Part shown: positions 33,697 to 41,834 of the stretch, one piece after another
How positions within the stretch are numbered: the first letter of the stretch is position 1
Layout: each line of letters begins with the position of its first letter
NCBI RefSeq assembly: GCF_002764115.1
Contig: NZ_CP017940.1
Span: forward strand, 1,338,501 to 1,402,500
From: Phyllobacterium zundukense
Lineage (GTDB): Bacteria > Pseudomonadota > Alphaproteobacteria > Rhizobiales > Rhizobiaceae
DNA length: 64,000 nucleotides
Direction: 5' to 3'
Position numbers and translations under genes: made by a program
The notes under the pieces: generated by a model
The model's input: only the letters and a program-made list of their open reading frames with translations
What the model was told of the DNA's origin: nothing
Databases searched by the model: none

Positions 33697-34778
33697 CAGT
33701 TGGTCTCCAGCACGAACTGGGTTCCATCATATTTCTGCAGGCGATAGGTGTCGGCAATCCGCTCGCCGGTCGTGTCAAACTGCATCGAGCCAAGGGCCGT
33801 ATCGAAAACATTCTTGCGGAGAAGTTCCGTCAGCGATCCGGGCTGTGACTGCGCTGTTGTAAGAACCTGCATCGCCACTTCGGCAGCCGCATAGGCCGGG
33901 ATAGTATAGCCTTCCGGGACTTTCCCAGCGAGCTCGACGGTGTTTTTGGCGTTGCGCGCGCTTTCCAGCGTTTGCGGCTCGCGCGGCGCAACCATCAGTG
34001 TCCCGGCCGCAAGATCGCTGCCATTGCCTTTAGCGTTCAATGCTTCGCCGCTGGCGATAACCAGCGGATAGTTGAGCGCTACGGCGCTTCGGCCAATGGC
34101 AGCCACATCATCGCGTTCGCCGCCGACGAAAACCTGGCTAGCGCCGGCGCGTTTCAAGCGGCTCACAAGCGCATTCTGATTGTCGAGACCTGGACGATAG
34201 GTGTCGGCAAAGACTGGTTTCAAGCCTTTCTCCTCAAGACGGGCACGAACGCCGGATGCAAGTTCGCGGCCAAATATCGTGCCGTCATCGATGATGGCAA
34301 AGGGTGCGGTATGCCAGAGGCCGGCAAGAATATCGCCGCTTTCCGTCGCTTCATTGCGGTCTGACGGCGCAATCCTGAAGACAGGGTAGGGCTGCTCGGC
34401 GCGTAGTTCCGTCAAGGTTCGCGACCGGATTGCCGGGGTAATGACGGGGATTCCCTTCTGATTGAGGATGGGCAGGGCCGCCTCAAGCGATTCAGCGCAG
34501 AGAAAGCCGACGACGATCATCACATTGGCCTGAACCATCTGCTTTGCTGCTGCCGCGCCGCCTGCCGCATCGCATTTGTCATCGGCCGCCAGAGTCGAGA
34601 CGGTCTGGCCATTCTTGTTTGCTGTAACAGCAATTGTCGCGCCATCGAGCAACTGTGTGCCAAGGCGCGCAAAGGAACCGGAAAGCGGCGCAATAACGCC
34701 AATCTTGTCTTCCGCATATGCGACACTGCAGGACAACAGGCACAGGCCAAGCGTTGCGGTGCGTATCATGGGATTCAT
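33696..34778 (-). CDS. Periplasmic substrate-binding protein, branched-chain amino acid ABC type
   Basis: The protein has a signal peptide (MIRTATLGLCLLSCSVAYA, cleavage after AYA) and a type I binding fold: KIGVIAPLSGSFARLGTQLL, the PVITPAIRSRTLTELRAEQP loop, and AIIDDGTIFGRELASGVRA. It is the LivJ-like group, which binds amino acids or amides. No permease or ATPase genes are adjacent, so it is an orphan or a sensor. The strong AGGAGG site lies 17 bases before ATG 34778 but 7 bases before an in-frame ATT at 34787, so an ATT start adding three residues is possible. Confidence 0.87.
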   Translation of the reverse strand: MNPMIRTATLGLCLLSCSVAYAEDKIGVIAPLSGSFARLGTQLLDGATIAVTANKNGQTVSTLAADDKCDAAGGAAAAKQMVQANVMIVVGFLCAESLEAALPILNQKGIPVITPAIRSRTLTELRAEQPYPVFRIAPSDRNEATESGDILAGLWHTAPFAIIDDGTIFGRELASGVRARLEEKGLKPVFADTYRPGLDNQNALVSRLKRAGASQVFVGGERDDVAAIGRSAVALNYPLVIASGEALNAKGNGSDLAAGTLMVAPREPQTLESARNAKNTVELAGKVPEGYTIPAYAAAEVAMQVLTTAQSQPGSLTELLRKNVFDTALGSMQFDTTGERIADTYRLQKYDGTQFVLETN

Positions 34779-34952
34779 TGCGAAAATGCCGTTTCCTCCT
34801 GGACGATAACCACTTGTATGTTTTCGGTAACCGTTTCCTTCACTCTGTGCAATCCAGCTCTATATAAAAGGAAGTTATCGGAAAAAATAATCTGCCCCTA
34901 TGGTTGAGACGGATGTTGCGATAGTGATGTTTTGTGGAATGGAAATAGAACT

Positions 34953-35459
34953 GTGCTTATTGCCAACGATCAGAAGATAGAACCGCTCGCATTTCGCAAT
35001 GCCATGAGCCATTTTGCGGAAGCGGTGCATATTATTACGACCGACGGTCCTGCGGGACGCCGCGGCGTGACAATTTCGGCAGTCTGCTCGGTTTCCGACG
35101 ACCCGGCCACCATGCTCGTGTGCCTTAACCGCAGCCACGAATTCAATCATCTTTTCATAGAGAATCAGGTTTTCGCGCTGAACACCCTGTCGATCGGGCA
35201 GCAGGCGCTTTCCGAAGCCTTTTCCGGCAAAGGCGACCTTTCGCAGCAGGATAGATTTGCGCTCGGGCATTGGCAGACGCTGCAAACCGGCGCGCCTGTG
35301 CTTATGAATGCTTTGGCGAGCTTCGATTGCCGTATCATTGCGACGCATGAGGTGGCAACGCATTATGTGATCTACGGGAAGGTGACGGCCATCAACATCG
35401 GTGAACCCGGTCCGTCGCTGATTTATCTCAACCGCTCCTATCACAGCTCAGGGGACTAG
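34953..35459 (+). CDS. Flavin reductase-like protein (HpaC/FMN reductase fold)
   Basis: A protein of about 168 residues in the flavin reductase family that supplies FMNH2 to two-component monooxygenases. EPLAFRNAMSHFAEAVHIIT is the family start, RRGVTISAVCSVSDDPATML the flavin loop, and FDCRIIATHEVATHYVIYGKV the dimer contact. No ATG exists at the 5' end: I prefer GTG 34953 over TTG 34932; both are weak. It is the first gene on the plus strand before the Cox/Xdh-type genes. Its partner is not known; the LLM protein at 3.9 kb is one candidate. Confidence 0.8.
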   Translation: MLIANDQKIEPLAFRNAMSHFAEAVHIITTDGPAGRRGVTISAVCSVSDDPATMLVCLNRSHEFNHLFIENQVFALNTLSIGQQALSEAFSGKGDLSQQDRFALGHWQTLQTGAPVLMNALASFDCRIIATHEVATHYVIYGKVTAINIGEPGPSLIYLNRSYHSSGD

Positions 35460-35490
35460 GTCGTAAACTCATTAGGAAGCCGGAGGCAAT

Positions 35491-36417
35491 ATGGCCGCAA
35501 AGTCCGTTTCGTCATTGCCGCAATCGATCGAGGATACGCTGTCCTTGCTTGAAGCCGGTGGCTATGTTGCGGATCGCGCGCTGGCGACGGTTCTCTTTCT
35601 CAGCCTGCGCATGAAACGGCCGCTGTTCCTCGAAGGCGAGGCAGGGGTCGGCAAGACCGAGATTGCCAAGGTGCTTGCCGCGACACTCGACCGGCCGCTG
35701 ATCCGCCTGCAATGCTACGAGGGTCTCGATATTTCTTCCGCCGTCTATGAGTGGAATTATGCGGCGCAGATGATCGAGATCCGTCTGGATGAAGCGAGCG
35801 GCAAAGTCGATAAATCGGCCATTGAACGCAATGTCTTCTCCGAAAAGTTCCTGATCCGCAGGCCTGTCCTACAGGCGTTGTCGGGCGAGCCGGGCAAAGC
35901 ACCCATCTTCCTTATCGATGAGCTTGACCGCACGGATGAAGCGTTCGAAGCCTTTCTCCTTGAGGTTCTGTCCGACTACCAGGTGACAATCCCCGAGCTT
36001 GGCACCATCCGGGCAGCCGAGCCGCCAATCGTCATTATCACCACCAACCGGACACGCGAAATTCACGATGCGCTGAAGCGGCGGTGCCTCTATCACTGGG
36101 TGGATTATCCCACTGCGGAGCGGGAGCTTGAGATAGTGCGCCGCAAGGTGCCGGCCGCCAATGAACGGCTGTCGGACGAAATCGTCCGTTACGTGCAGAA
36201 ATTGCGTGATATGGATCTCTTCAAACTGCCGGGCGTCGCCGAAACCATAGATTGGGCGGGTGCCCTGACCGAGATGGACAAGCTGGCGCTCGATCCGGAA
36301 ACAGTTTCCGATACGATCGGCGTTCTTCTCAAATATCAGGATGACATCGCCAGGATTGCTGGTGGCGAGGGGCGGCGCATCCTGGACGAAGTGAAAGCTG
36401 AACTGAACGCGGCGTGA
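35491..36417 (+). CDS. coxD: MoxR-type AAA+ ATPase, CoxD-like
   Basis: A 308-residue AAA+ chaperone. GEAGVGKTE (49-57) is Walker A, IFLIDELDRTD Walker B, and TTNRTREIHDALKRRC the sensor and arginine-finger region. CoxD is needed to finish the metal site of carbon monoxide dehydrogenase-type molybdenum hydroxylases. GGAGG precedes the ATG. One base separates it from the CoxE-like gene. The symbol is by similarity and position in a cox-type order; function for a CO dehydrogenase is not shown. Confidence 0.87.
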   Translation: MAAKSVSSLPQSIEDTLSLLEAGGYVADRALATVLFLSLRMKRPLFLEGEAGVGKTEIAKVLAATLDRPLIRLQCYEGLDISSAVYEWNYAAQMIEIRLDEASGKVDKSAIERNVFSEKFLIRRPVLQALSGEPGKAPIFLIDELDRTDEAFEAFLLEVLSDYQVTIPELGTIRAAEPPIVIITTNRTREIHDALKRRCLYHWVDYPTAERELEIVRRKVPAANERLSDEIVRYVQKLRDMDLFKLPGVAETIDWAGALTEMDKLALDPETVSDTIGVLLKYQDDIARIAGGEGRRILDEVKAELNAA

Positions 36418-36418
36418 C

Positions 36419-37651
36419 ATGGAAACGTTCACCTCATCACCGGAGATAGCGCGTTCAGACAGCCGGCTCGCCGATAATATCGTCTATTTTGCCCGGACCC
36501 TGCGCAAGGCCGGTTTGCGGGTCGGCCCCGCCTCGATCCGGGATGCGATTGAAGCGGTTCTGGCGGGTGGTATTGGCTCCCGTGACGACTTCTACTGGAC
36601 GCTGCACAGTGTTCTCGTCACCAGGCGAGAGGATCACGCAACCTTCGACGAAGCATTCCGCCTTTATTGGCGCTCCCGCGAACTGATCGAAAAAATGCTC
36701 GCCATGTTCTCGCCCGTTGCTATGGCGCGCGAGCGGCCGAAGCCGAAGGCCGCCGAAGCGCGTGTTGCCGAGGCTCTGTTCAAGGGCACCTCAAGCAACG
36801 ATCCGGGTGAACGGCCGCCGGAGATCGATGTCGATGCGCGCTTTACCTTTTCCGGCAAGGAGGTCCTGCGCAGCAAGGACTTCGCCCAGATGTCGGCTGA
36901 TGAACTCAGCCAGACGCGCCGGGCGATGGATCAGTTGACACTCCCAGTTGACAAAGTCGAGACGCGGCGTTTCCGCAGCGACCCCAAGGGTGCGCGTATT
37001 GACCCAAGGGCGATGATGCGTGCCAGCCTGCGAACTGGCGGCGATCTCATGCTGCCGAAATTCCGCTCGCGTCGCCAAGTACACCCGCCGCTGGTCGTGC
37101 TTGCCGATATTTCCGGTTCAATGAGTCAGTACACCCGCATTTTTCTGCATTTCATGCATGCCATGATGGCAAAGCGCCGGCGCGTTCATTGTTTCGTCTT
37201 TGGCACGCGGCTCAGCAATATCACGCGGCCCTTGCGCTATCGTGATCCCGATGATGCCATTGCCCATTGCACCGGTGTCGTGCAGGACTGGTCGGGCGGC
37301 ACCCGTATCGGTGAGACGCTGCGCGAGTTCAACCGTCATTGGTCGCGGCGGGTGCTCAGTCAAGGCGCGGTGGTGCTGTTGATCACCGACGGTCTGGAGC
37401 GGGAGGAAACCAGTGGCCTAGAGGCGGAGATGGAGCGGCTGTCCAAGTCTTGCCGCCGGCTGATCTGGCTCAACCCCCTGTTACGCTTTGAAGGCTTCGA
37501 GCCGCGTGCACGTGGAGTAAAAGCTATGCTACCCTACGTTGACGATTTCCGTGCTGTACACAATATGGATGCTTTGGACGACCTATGCAGGGCGCTCGGC
37601 CGTCCACACGAAAAGAATGACGACCCGAAGCGCTGGTTGCACCAATATTGA
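36419..37651 (+). CDS. coxE: VWA domain protein, CoxE-like
   Basis: The 410-residue cytosolic protein ends in a von Willebrand A domain with the MIDAS site D230-S232-S234 in LADISGSMSQ. Residues 100-170 are a basic linker. CoxE works with CoxD, most likely as the adaptor between the ATPase and the immature molybdenum enzyme. It starts one base after coxD and is followed by XdhC-type genes, so coxD-coxE-xdhC order is complete. No structural gene of the client enzyme is in the window. Confidence 0.87.
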   Translation: METFTSSPEIARSDSRLADNIVYFARTLRKAGLRVGPASIRDAIEAVLAGGIGSRDDFYWTLHSVLVTRREDHATFDEAFRLYWRSRELIEKMLAMFSPVAMARERPKPKAAEARVAEALFKGTSSNDPGERPPEIDVDARFTFSGKEVLRSKDFAQMSADELSQTRRAMDQLTLPVDKVETRRFRSDPKGARIDPRAMMRASLRTGGDLMLPKFRSRRQVHPPLVVLADISGSMSQYTRIFLHFMHAMMAKRRRVHCFVFGTRLSNITRPLRYRDPDDAIAHCTGVVQDWSGGTRIGETLREFNRHWSRRVLSQGAVVLLITDGLEREETSGLEAEMERLSKSCRRLIWLNPLLRFEGFEPRARGVKAMLPYVDDFRAVHNMDALDDLCRALGRPHEKNDDPKRWLHQY

Positions 37652-37672
37652 AGTTTGTGGTACTGTCATACA

Positions 37673-38005
37673 ATGCAGAATCCTTCTGAACAAATACGAG
37701 ATCCGCTGCTGATCGCCGAGAGCTGGATGGCCGAGGGCCGCGACGTGGCAATCGCCACCGTCGTTGAAACATGGGGCTCGGCACCGCGCCCGGTCGGCAG
37801 TCATCTTGTGATCGACGAAGCGGGAAATTTCGAAGGTTCTGTCTCCGGTGGATGCGTCGAGGGGTCAGTGATTGCTGAAGCTATGGATGTCATCAGGCAG
37901 GGCCAACCGCGCATGCTGGAATTCGGCGTCGCCGATGAAACCGCCTGGCAGGTTGGTTTGTCCTGCGGCGGGCGTATCAAAGTCTACGTCGAACGGCTGG
38001 GTTGA
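37673..38005 (+). CDS. XdhC/CoxI family protein, N-terminal-domain type
   Basis: A 110-residue protein containing only the XdhC N-terminal domain: VAIATVVETWGSAPRPVGSH, then SVSGGCVEGSVIAEAMD and the late SCGGRIKVYVE. Full XdhC proteins bind the molybdenum cofactor, protect it and hand it to the sulfurase and the client enzyme; here the Rossmann half is a separate gene just after. I chose ATG 37673, the earlier TTG lacking support. It lies 21 bases after coxE and overlaps or abuts the next gene. Confidence 0.85.
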   Translation: MQNPSEQIRDPLLIAESWMAEGRDVAIATVVETWGSAPRPVGSHLVIDEAGNFEGSVSGGCVEGSVIAEAMDVIRQGQPRMLEFGVADETAWQVGLSCGGRIKVYVERLG

Positions 38006-38007
38006 TC

Positions 38008-38721
38008 GTGGATCCCTATTGCCTCAAGAAACTCAATGAAGAACGCCGTGCCCGACGCGCTGCCGTGCTGCTGACTGATCTTGGCGACGGGCGTGACCGG
38101 GTGATCAAGGAGGGCGATCCAGTTGCCGGTTTGCTCGGGGATGCGATCAGGCAAGCCTTTCTGTCTGGAAAATCCGCAGTCGCAGAGGTCGAGGGGCATT
38201 CTTTCTTCCTCAACGTTCATGTGCCGCCGCCACGCCTTGTGGTGATTGGTGCCGTGCATATCAGCCAGGCTTTGGCGCCCATTGCCAGGATCGCCGGCTA
38301 CGATATGGAAATCATCGATCCGCGCACGGCATTCGCGACGCCCGAGCGCTTCCCTGACGTCAAGCTCTATGCTGAATGGCCGCAGGATGTCCTCGACGCG
38401 CATCCTCTCGATCCCTACACGGCTGTAGCCGTCGTTACGCATGACCCCAAAATTGACGATCAGGCGCTGGTAAGGGCGCTTAAGGCCGGCTGTTTCTATG
38501 TCGGGGCGCTTGGCAGCCGCAAGACGCATGCAAAACGCGTTGAACGGTTAAAAGCGCTTGGGCTGAGCGATGACCAGGTCGGTTTGATCCATTCGCCCAT
38601 TGGCCTTGATATCGGTGCGGCGAGCCCTGCCGAGATTGCCGTTGCGGTTTTAGGCGAAGTTATCAAGGCGTTCCGTGCACGAGGTCTGCAAGCCATTCGG
38701 CAGTTGGAAAAAACAGCATGA
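38008..38721 (+). CDS. XdhC Rossmann-domain protein (CoxF-like)
   Basis: A protein of about 237 residues with the XdhC C-terminal Rossmann domain: RLVVIGAVHISQALAPIARI is the dinucleotide fold, VAVVTHDPKIDDQALVRALK and CFYVGALGSRKTHAKRVERL the family blocks. The GAVHISQAL loop replaces the usual GxGxxG-like motif. I prefer GTG 38008; a TTG at 38002 overlaps the previous stop. Its stop overlaps the ATG of the next gene (ATGA). It and the 110-residue gene before it look like one XdhC split in two. Confidence 0.85.
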   Translation: MDPYCLKKLNEERRARRAAVLLTDLGDGRDRVIKEGDPVAGLLGDAIRQAFLSGKSAVAEVEGHSFFLNVHVPPPRLVVIGAVHISQALAPIARIAGYDMEIIDPRTAFATPERFPDVKLYAEWPQDVLDAHPLDPYTAVAVVTHDPKIDDQALVRALKAGCFYVGALGSRKTHAKRVERLKALGLSDDQVGLIHSPIGLDIGAASPAEIAVAVLGEVIKAFRARGLQAIRQLEKTA

Positions 38722-40337
38722 TTTTTGGCGAAATCTCTATCGAGAACGCGCTTGGCGCAATTCTCGCGCATTCGACGCATGCGGGCGCTCTGAAGCTGAA
38801 AAAGGGCCATGTGCTTACGGAAAGCGATGTCGCGCAATTGCAGGAAGCTGGGGTGACCAATGTTATCGCCGCTCGCTTGCAGGAAGCCGACCTGGACGAA
38901 AACGCCGCGGCCTTGAAATTGACCGAAGCGTTGCAATGGTTCGGCGTGCAGGCAGGGCCCGCTGCGACCGGCCGGGTCAATTGCTATGCGCAGACAGCTG
39001 GCCTTTTCGCTGTCGATGCGGATCTGATTAATGCCATCAATGCGATCGACCCATCGGTGACGATAGCAACTTTGAAGCCGTTCGAGCGGGTCGAGCAGGG
39101 GCAGATGGTTGCGACCATCAAGATCATTCCGTTTGCGGTTGCAGTTTCCGTGATGGAAAGGATCCTCGACCTGTCGCGAGACCGCATCGCGTTCGGAGTC
39201 CACGGCTTTGCCGGCTCGCGTATCGGGCTGATCCAGACGACGCTACCCTCCGTCAAGGCAACTGTGCTGGACAAGACCCGTCGCGTGATCGAGGCCCGGA
39301 TCGCAGCAAACCATGGATTTTTGACCACCGAACTGCGCCCGGTACACGCGAGCAAGCCGCTTTCGGCCGCGATAAGGAAACTGCAAAACACCAATGACAT
39401 CGTCATTGTCTTTGGCGCGTCCGCGGTGGTCGATCAGGGCGATATCGTGCCGGAAGCGATGCGAGAAGCGGGGGGAAATGTTCATCACGTCGGTATGCCG
39501 GTCGATCCGGGAAATCTGCTGGTTCTCGGTGAACTTGATGGAAAACCGGTCATCGGGGCGCCAGGCTGCGCGCGCAGCCCCAAGGAAAACGGCTTCGACT
39601 GGGTGCTTGAGCGGCTGATGGCGAAAATACCGGTTACCAAGGCGGATATTGTCGGCATGGGCGTCGGCGGACTCCTGATGGAAATCCCGACGCGCCCGCA
39701 ACCACGTGACCCGCGGCCGCCAGTCACCAGGCCGAACGTGGCAATTGCTGTCCTTGCTGCCGGCCAGTCGACACGCATGAATGGGCCGAACAAGTTGCTC
39801 GCTACTTTCGACGACGTACCGTTGGTGCGGCGCTCGGCCCTGACGGCAATCGAGGCAGGTGGCGATCCGGTTATCGCTGTGCTTGGCCATATGGCGGAAC
39901 AATGCAGCGCCGCACTAGACGGTCTCAACGTCGTTATCGCTCTCAACAAGGATTACGCCAGCGGCCTGGCCTCGTCATTGCAAACCGCCATCAGGCATGT
40001 GCCATCATCGGCCGATGGGATGATGATGCTGCTGGCCGACATGCCCGCGCTTTCCCCCTCGGACCTCAAATCCATGATCAACCGTTTTCAGAATACCGGC
40101 GGACAGTCGGTGGTCAGGGCAACTTTTCAGGGAAAGCGTGGCAACCCCGTTATCCTGCCGCGGCTTTTGTTCGACGAGGTATTCACGCTCGCCGGCGATG
40201 TTGGAGCGCGGCACTTGATTGAACGTGGCGATATTCCGGTCATCGATGTTGAACTTGGCGAAGCGGCGGTTATTGATGTCGATACGCCGGACATGTTGAA
40301 TCGTGCCGGCGGCACCATCACTGGGACAATCCGATAG
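38718..40337 (+). CDS. Fused molybdopterin-binding domain and MocA-like cytidylyltransferase
   Basis: The 539-residue protein has an N-terminal MoeA-like molybdopterin-binding half (about 1-330; VIVFGASAVVDQGDIVPEAM and VIGAPGCARSPKENGFDW are its blocks) and a C-terminal NTP transferase half starting near 340: VAIAVLAAGQSTRMNGPNKL, with LLADMPALSP as the metal site. MocA attaches CMP to molybdopterin to form MCD, the cofactor form of xanthine dehydrogenase and CO dehydrogenase. This fits the adjacent coxD-coxE-xdhC genes and the modABC operon at 60 kb. Confidence 0.9.
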   Translation: MIFGEISIENALGAILAHSTHAGALKLKKGHVLTESDVAQLQEAGVTNVIAARLQEADLDENAAALKLTEALQWFGVQAGPAATGRVNCYAQTAGLFAVDADLINAINAIDPSVTIATLKPFERVEQGQMVATIKIIPFAVAVSVMERILDLSRDRIAFGVHGFAGSRIGLIQTTLPSVKATVLDKTRRVIEARIAANHGFLTTELRPVHASKPLSAAIRKLQNTNDIVIVFGASAVVDQGDIVPEAMREAGGNVHHVGMPVDPGNLLVLGELDGKPVIGAPGCARSPKENGFDWVLERLMAKIPVTKADIVGMGVGGLLMEIPTRPQPRDPRPPVTRPNVAIAVLAAGQSTRMNGPNKLLATFDDVPLVRRSALTAIEAGGDPVIAVLGHMAEQCSAALDGLNVVIALNKDYASGLASSLQTAIRHVPSSADGMMMLLADMPALSPSDLKSMINRFQNTGGQSVVRATFQGKRGNPVILPRLLFDEVFTLAGDVGARHLIERGDIPVIDVELGEAAVIDVDTPDMLNRAGGTITGTIR

Positions 40338-40347
40338 GGAAATTCAT

Positions 40348-41226
40348 TTGATCAGGTCCTTGTTTCTTGGCGCGCTGGCCTTTGTCTGCCTTGCGAGCAC
40401 CGCTTCGGCATTGCAGCTTGAACCTTACAAGGATGATCTCTTTGCCTATCCCGGCATTCTGAAAACCGGCGACAGCGGCGATTATGTCGTCATCGATTAC
40501 AATGAGATGCGTGACATCAATGGCCGTGACGAGGTGCCGGAACGCCGGGTCAAACAGAATTACGTTTCACTCCAGCCGAAACGCTCGCAAAAGGATCTTG
40601 TCGTTACCACGGACAAAGGTCCGGTGAAGGTCATAGCGGTCGGAAAGCTCGACCCTGGGGCCGCGGTAATTACCATCTATCTGCACGGGCAAGGCGGCAA
40701 TCGCCAGCAAGGCATGAACGACTTCACCTTCGGCGGTAATTTCAATCGGGTCAAAAACCTGATGGATCGCAATGGCGGGCTCTATCTCACCCCAGATTTC
40801 AGCGACTTCGGAGACAAGGGTGAAGCTGAGGTTACTGGCCTGATAAACTATTTCAAATCGCAATCGCCACGAGCCAAGCTTTTCGTCGCCTGTGGGTCCA
40901 TGGGCGGATCCCTGTGCTGGCGGCTTGCGCAAGATGCTCAGTCGGCCAAGAACATTTCCGGTCTGATCATCCTGGGATCGCTATGGGATGATCATTTCAT
41001 CGGATCGCCGTCGTTCAAGCGGCGCATACCGGTCTTCTTTGGCCACGGCAGTCGCGATCCGGTCTTTGCTATCGACAAACAGGAAGCGTTTTATCAGCAA
41101 ATCCGCACCTCGGCGAAGGGCTATCCAGTGCGGTTTCATCGATTTGAGAGCGGCAATCACGGTACTCCAATCCGCATGACCGATTGGCGCGGCGTGCTGA
41201 ACTGGATGCTGTCCGTTGCTCCCTGA
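40348..41226 (+). CDS. Secreted alpha/beta hydrolase of unknown specificity
   Basis: The protein (about 292 residues) has a signal peptide (LIRSLFLGALAFVCLASTAS, cleavage after TASA) and an alpha/beta hydrolase core: VITIYLHGQGGNRQQGMNDF is the oxyanion region, ACGSMGGSLCW the elbow serine, HGSRDPVFAID the aspartate, and GNHGTP the histidine. The start is a TTG at 40348 with GGGA upstream; a longer frame lacks one. It follows the molybdenum genes by 10 bases, but its secreted nature does not suggest a role in cofactor assembly. Confidence 0.83.
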   Translation: MIRSLFLGALAFVCLASTASALQLEPYKDDLFAYPGILKTGDSGDYVVIDYNEMRDINGRDEVPERRVKQNYVSLQPKRSQKDLVVTTDKGPVKVIAVGKLDPGAAVITIYLHGQGGNRQQGMNDFTFGGNFNRVKNLMDRNGGLYLTPDFSDFGDKGEAEVTGLINYFKSQSPRAKLFVACGSMGGSLCWRLAQDAQSAKNISGLIILGSLWDDHFIGSPSFKRRIPVFFGHGSRDPVFAIDKQEAFYQQIRTSAKGYPVRFHRFESGNHGTPIRMTDWRGVLNWMLSVAP

Positions 41227-41348
41227 AGCGCTCTCGCACGTTGTTGCAATAAAGTCCCATTGTGGCAGTTGTGCCACTAGACAAACGGCAAAAAGCGAAT
41301 AGTTTCCGGCCATATCCAATCCTTCGATAAGACTTTGCGGAGAGAGCC

Positions 41349-41780
41349 ATGCGCCTGCCTACCAATATTTTGAGCCGAATTGCCGCTTTGGCAGTTCTTA
41401 TTCCTTTGGCTGCATGTTCCACGACAGGCGAACCCAGCATGGTCCCGACGCTTCCGACTTTTGCGCCCATTCGGCCGCCGGTAAACTCCACGCTCGCAGA
41501 ACCATGTATCTCTGCCGCGGCTTCCAAATATTTCCTGTCCGAAAGTAACATCAAGGCGGTTGATGTTGAAGCCGTTGGTGGCGGCGTGAACCAGGTGCGG
41601 TTGAAGGCTGATCTTCGCGATGCCATGTGCACCGTTACCGACAAGGGCAAAGTTCGTTCCGTCGTCGACACAATGCCGAAGAGCGCCGACCAGGCGGCCG
41701 CTGAAGAAGCCGCGGCTCAGAAGGCCGCAAATCCTGCCGCCGCGCCTGCGCCGGTCAAAAAGAGCAAAAAGAAGAGCTAA
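41349..41780 (+). CDS. Hypothetical lipoprotein
   Basis: A 143-residue protein with a lipobox signal (SRIAALAVLIPLAACSTTGE; C23) and a small domain around CISAAASKYFLSESNIKAVD and RLKADLRDAMCTVTDKGKVR, with two cysteines that may form a disulfide. The end is alanine/proline/lysine-rich (APAPVKKSKKKS), suggesting contact with the wall or outer-membrane face. GGAGAG lies 6 bases before the ATG. It is a single-gene unit with a strong terminator. No function is known. Confidence 0.82.
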   Translation: MRLPTNILSRIAALAVLIPLAACSTTGEPSMVPTLPTFAPIRPPVNSTLAEPCISAAASKYFLSESNIKAVDVEAVGGGVNQVRLKADLRDAMCTVTDKGKVRSVVDTMPKSADQAAAEEAAAQKAANPAAAPAPVKKSKKKS

Positions 41781-41808
41781 TTCACAACGCCCAGTTGGTT
41801 GGATTAAG

Positions 41809-41834
41809 CGGCGCGGTCAAAACCGCGCCGTTTT
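41809..41834 (+). terminator. Rho-independent terminator of the lipoprotein gene
   Basis: CGGCGCGGT (41809-41817) and ACCGCGCCG (41822-41830) pair perfectly around CAAA; TTTTC follows. It sits between convergent genes. Confidence 0.9.

Noticed and set aside
41262..41277. GTGGCA-GTTG-TGCCAC hairpin as a terminator for the secreted hydrolase
   Set aside because: There is no T run after the stem.
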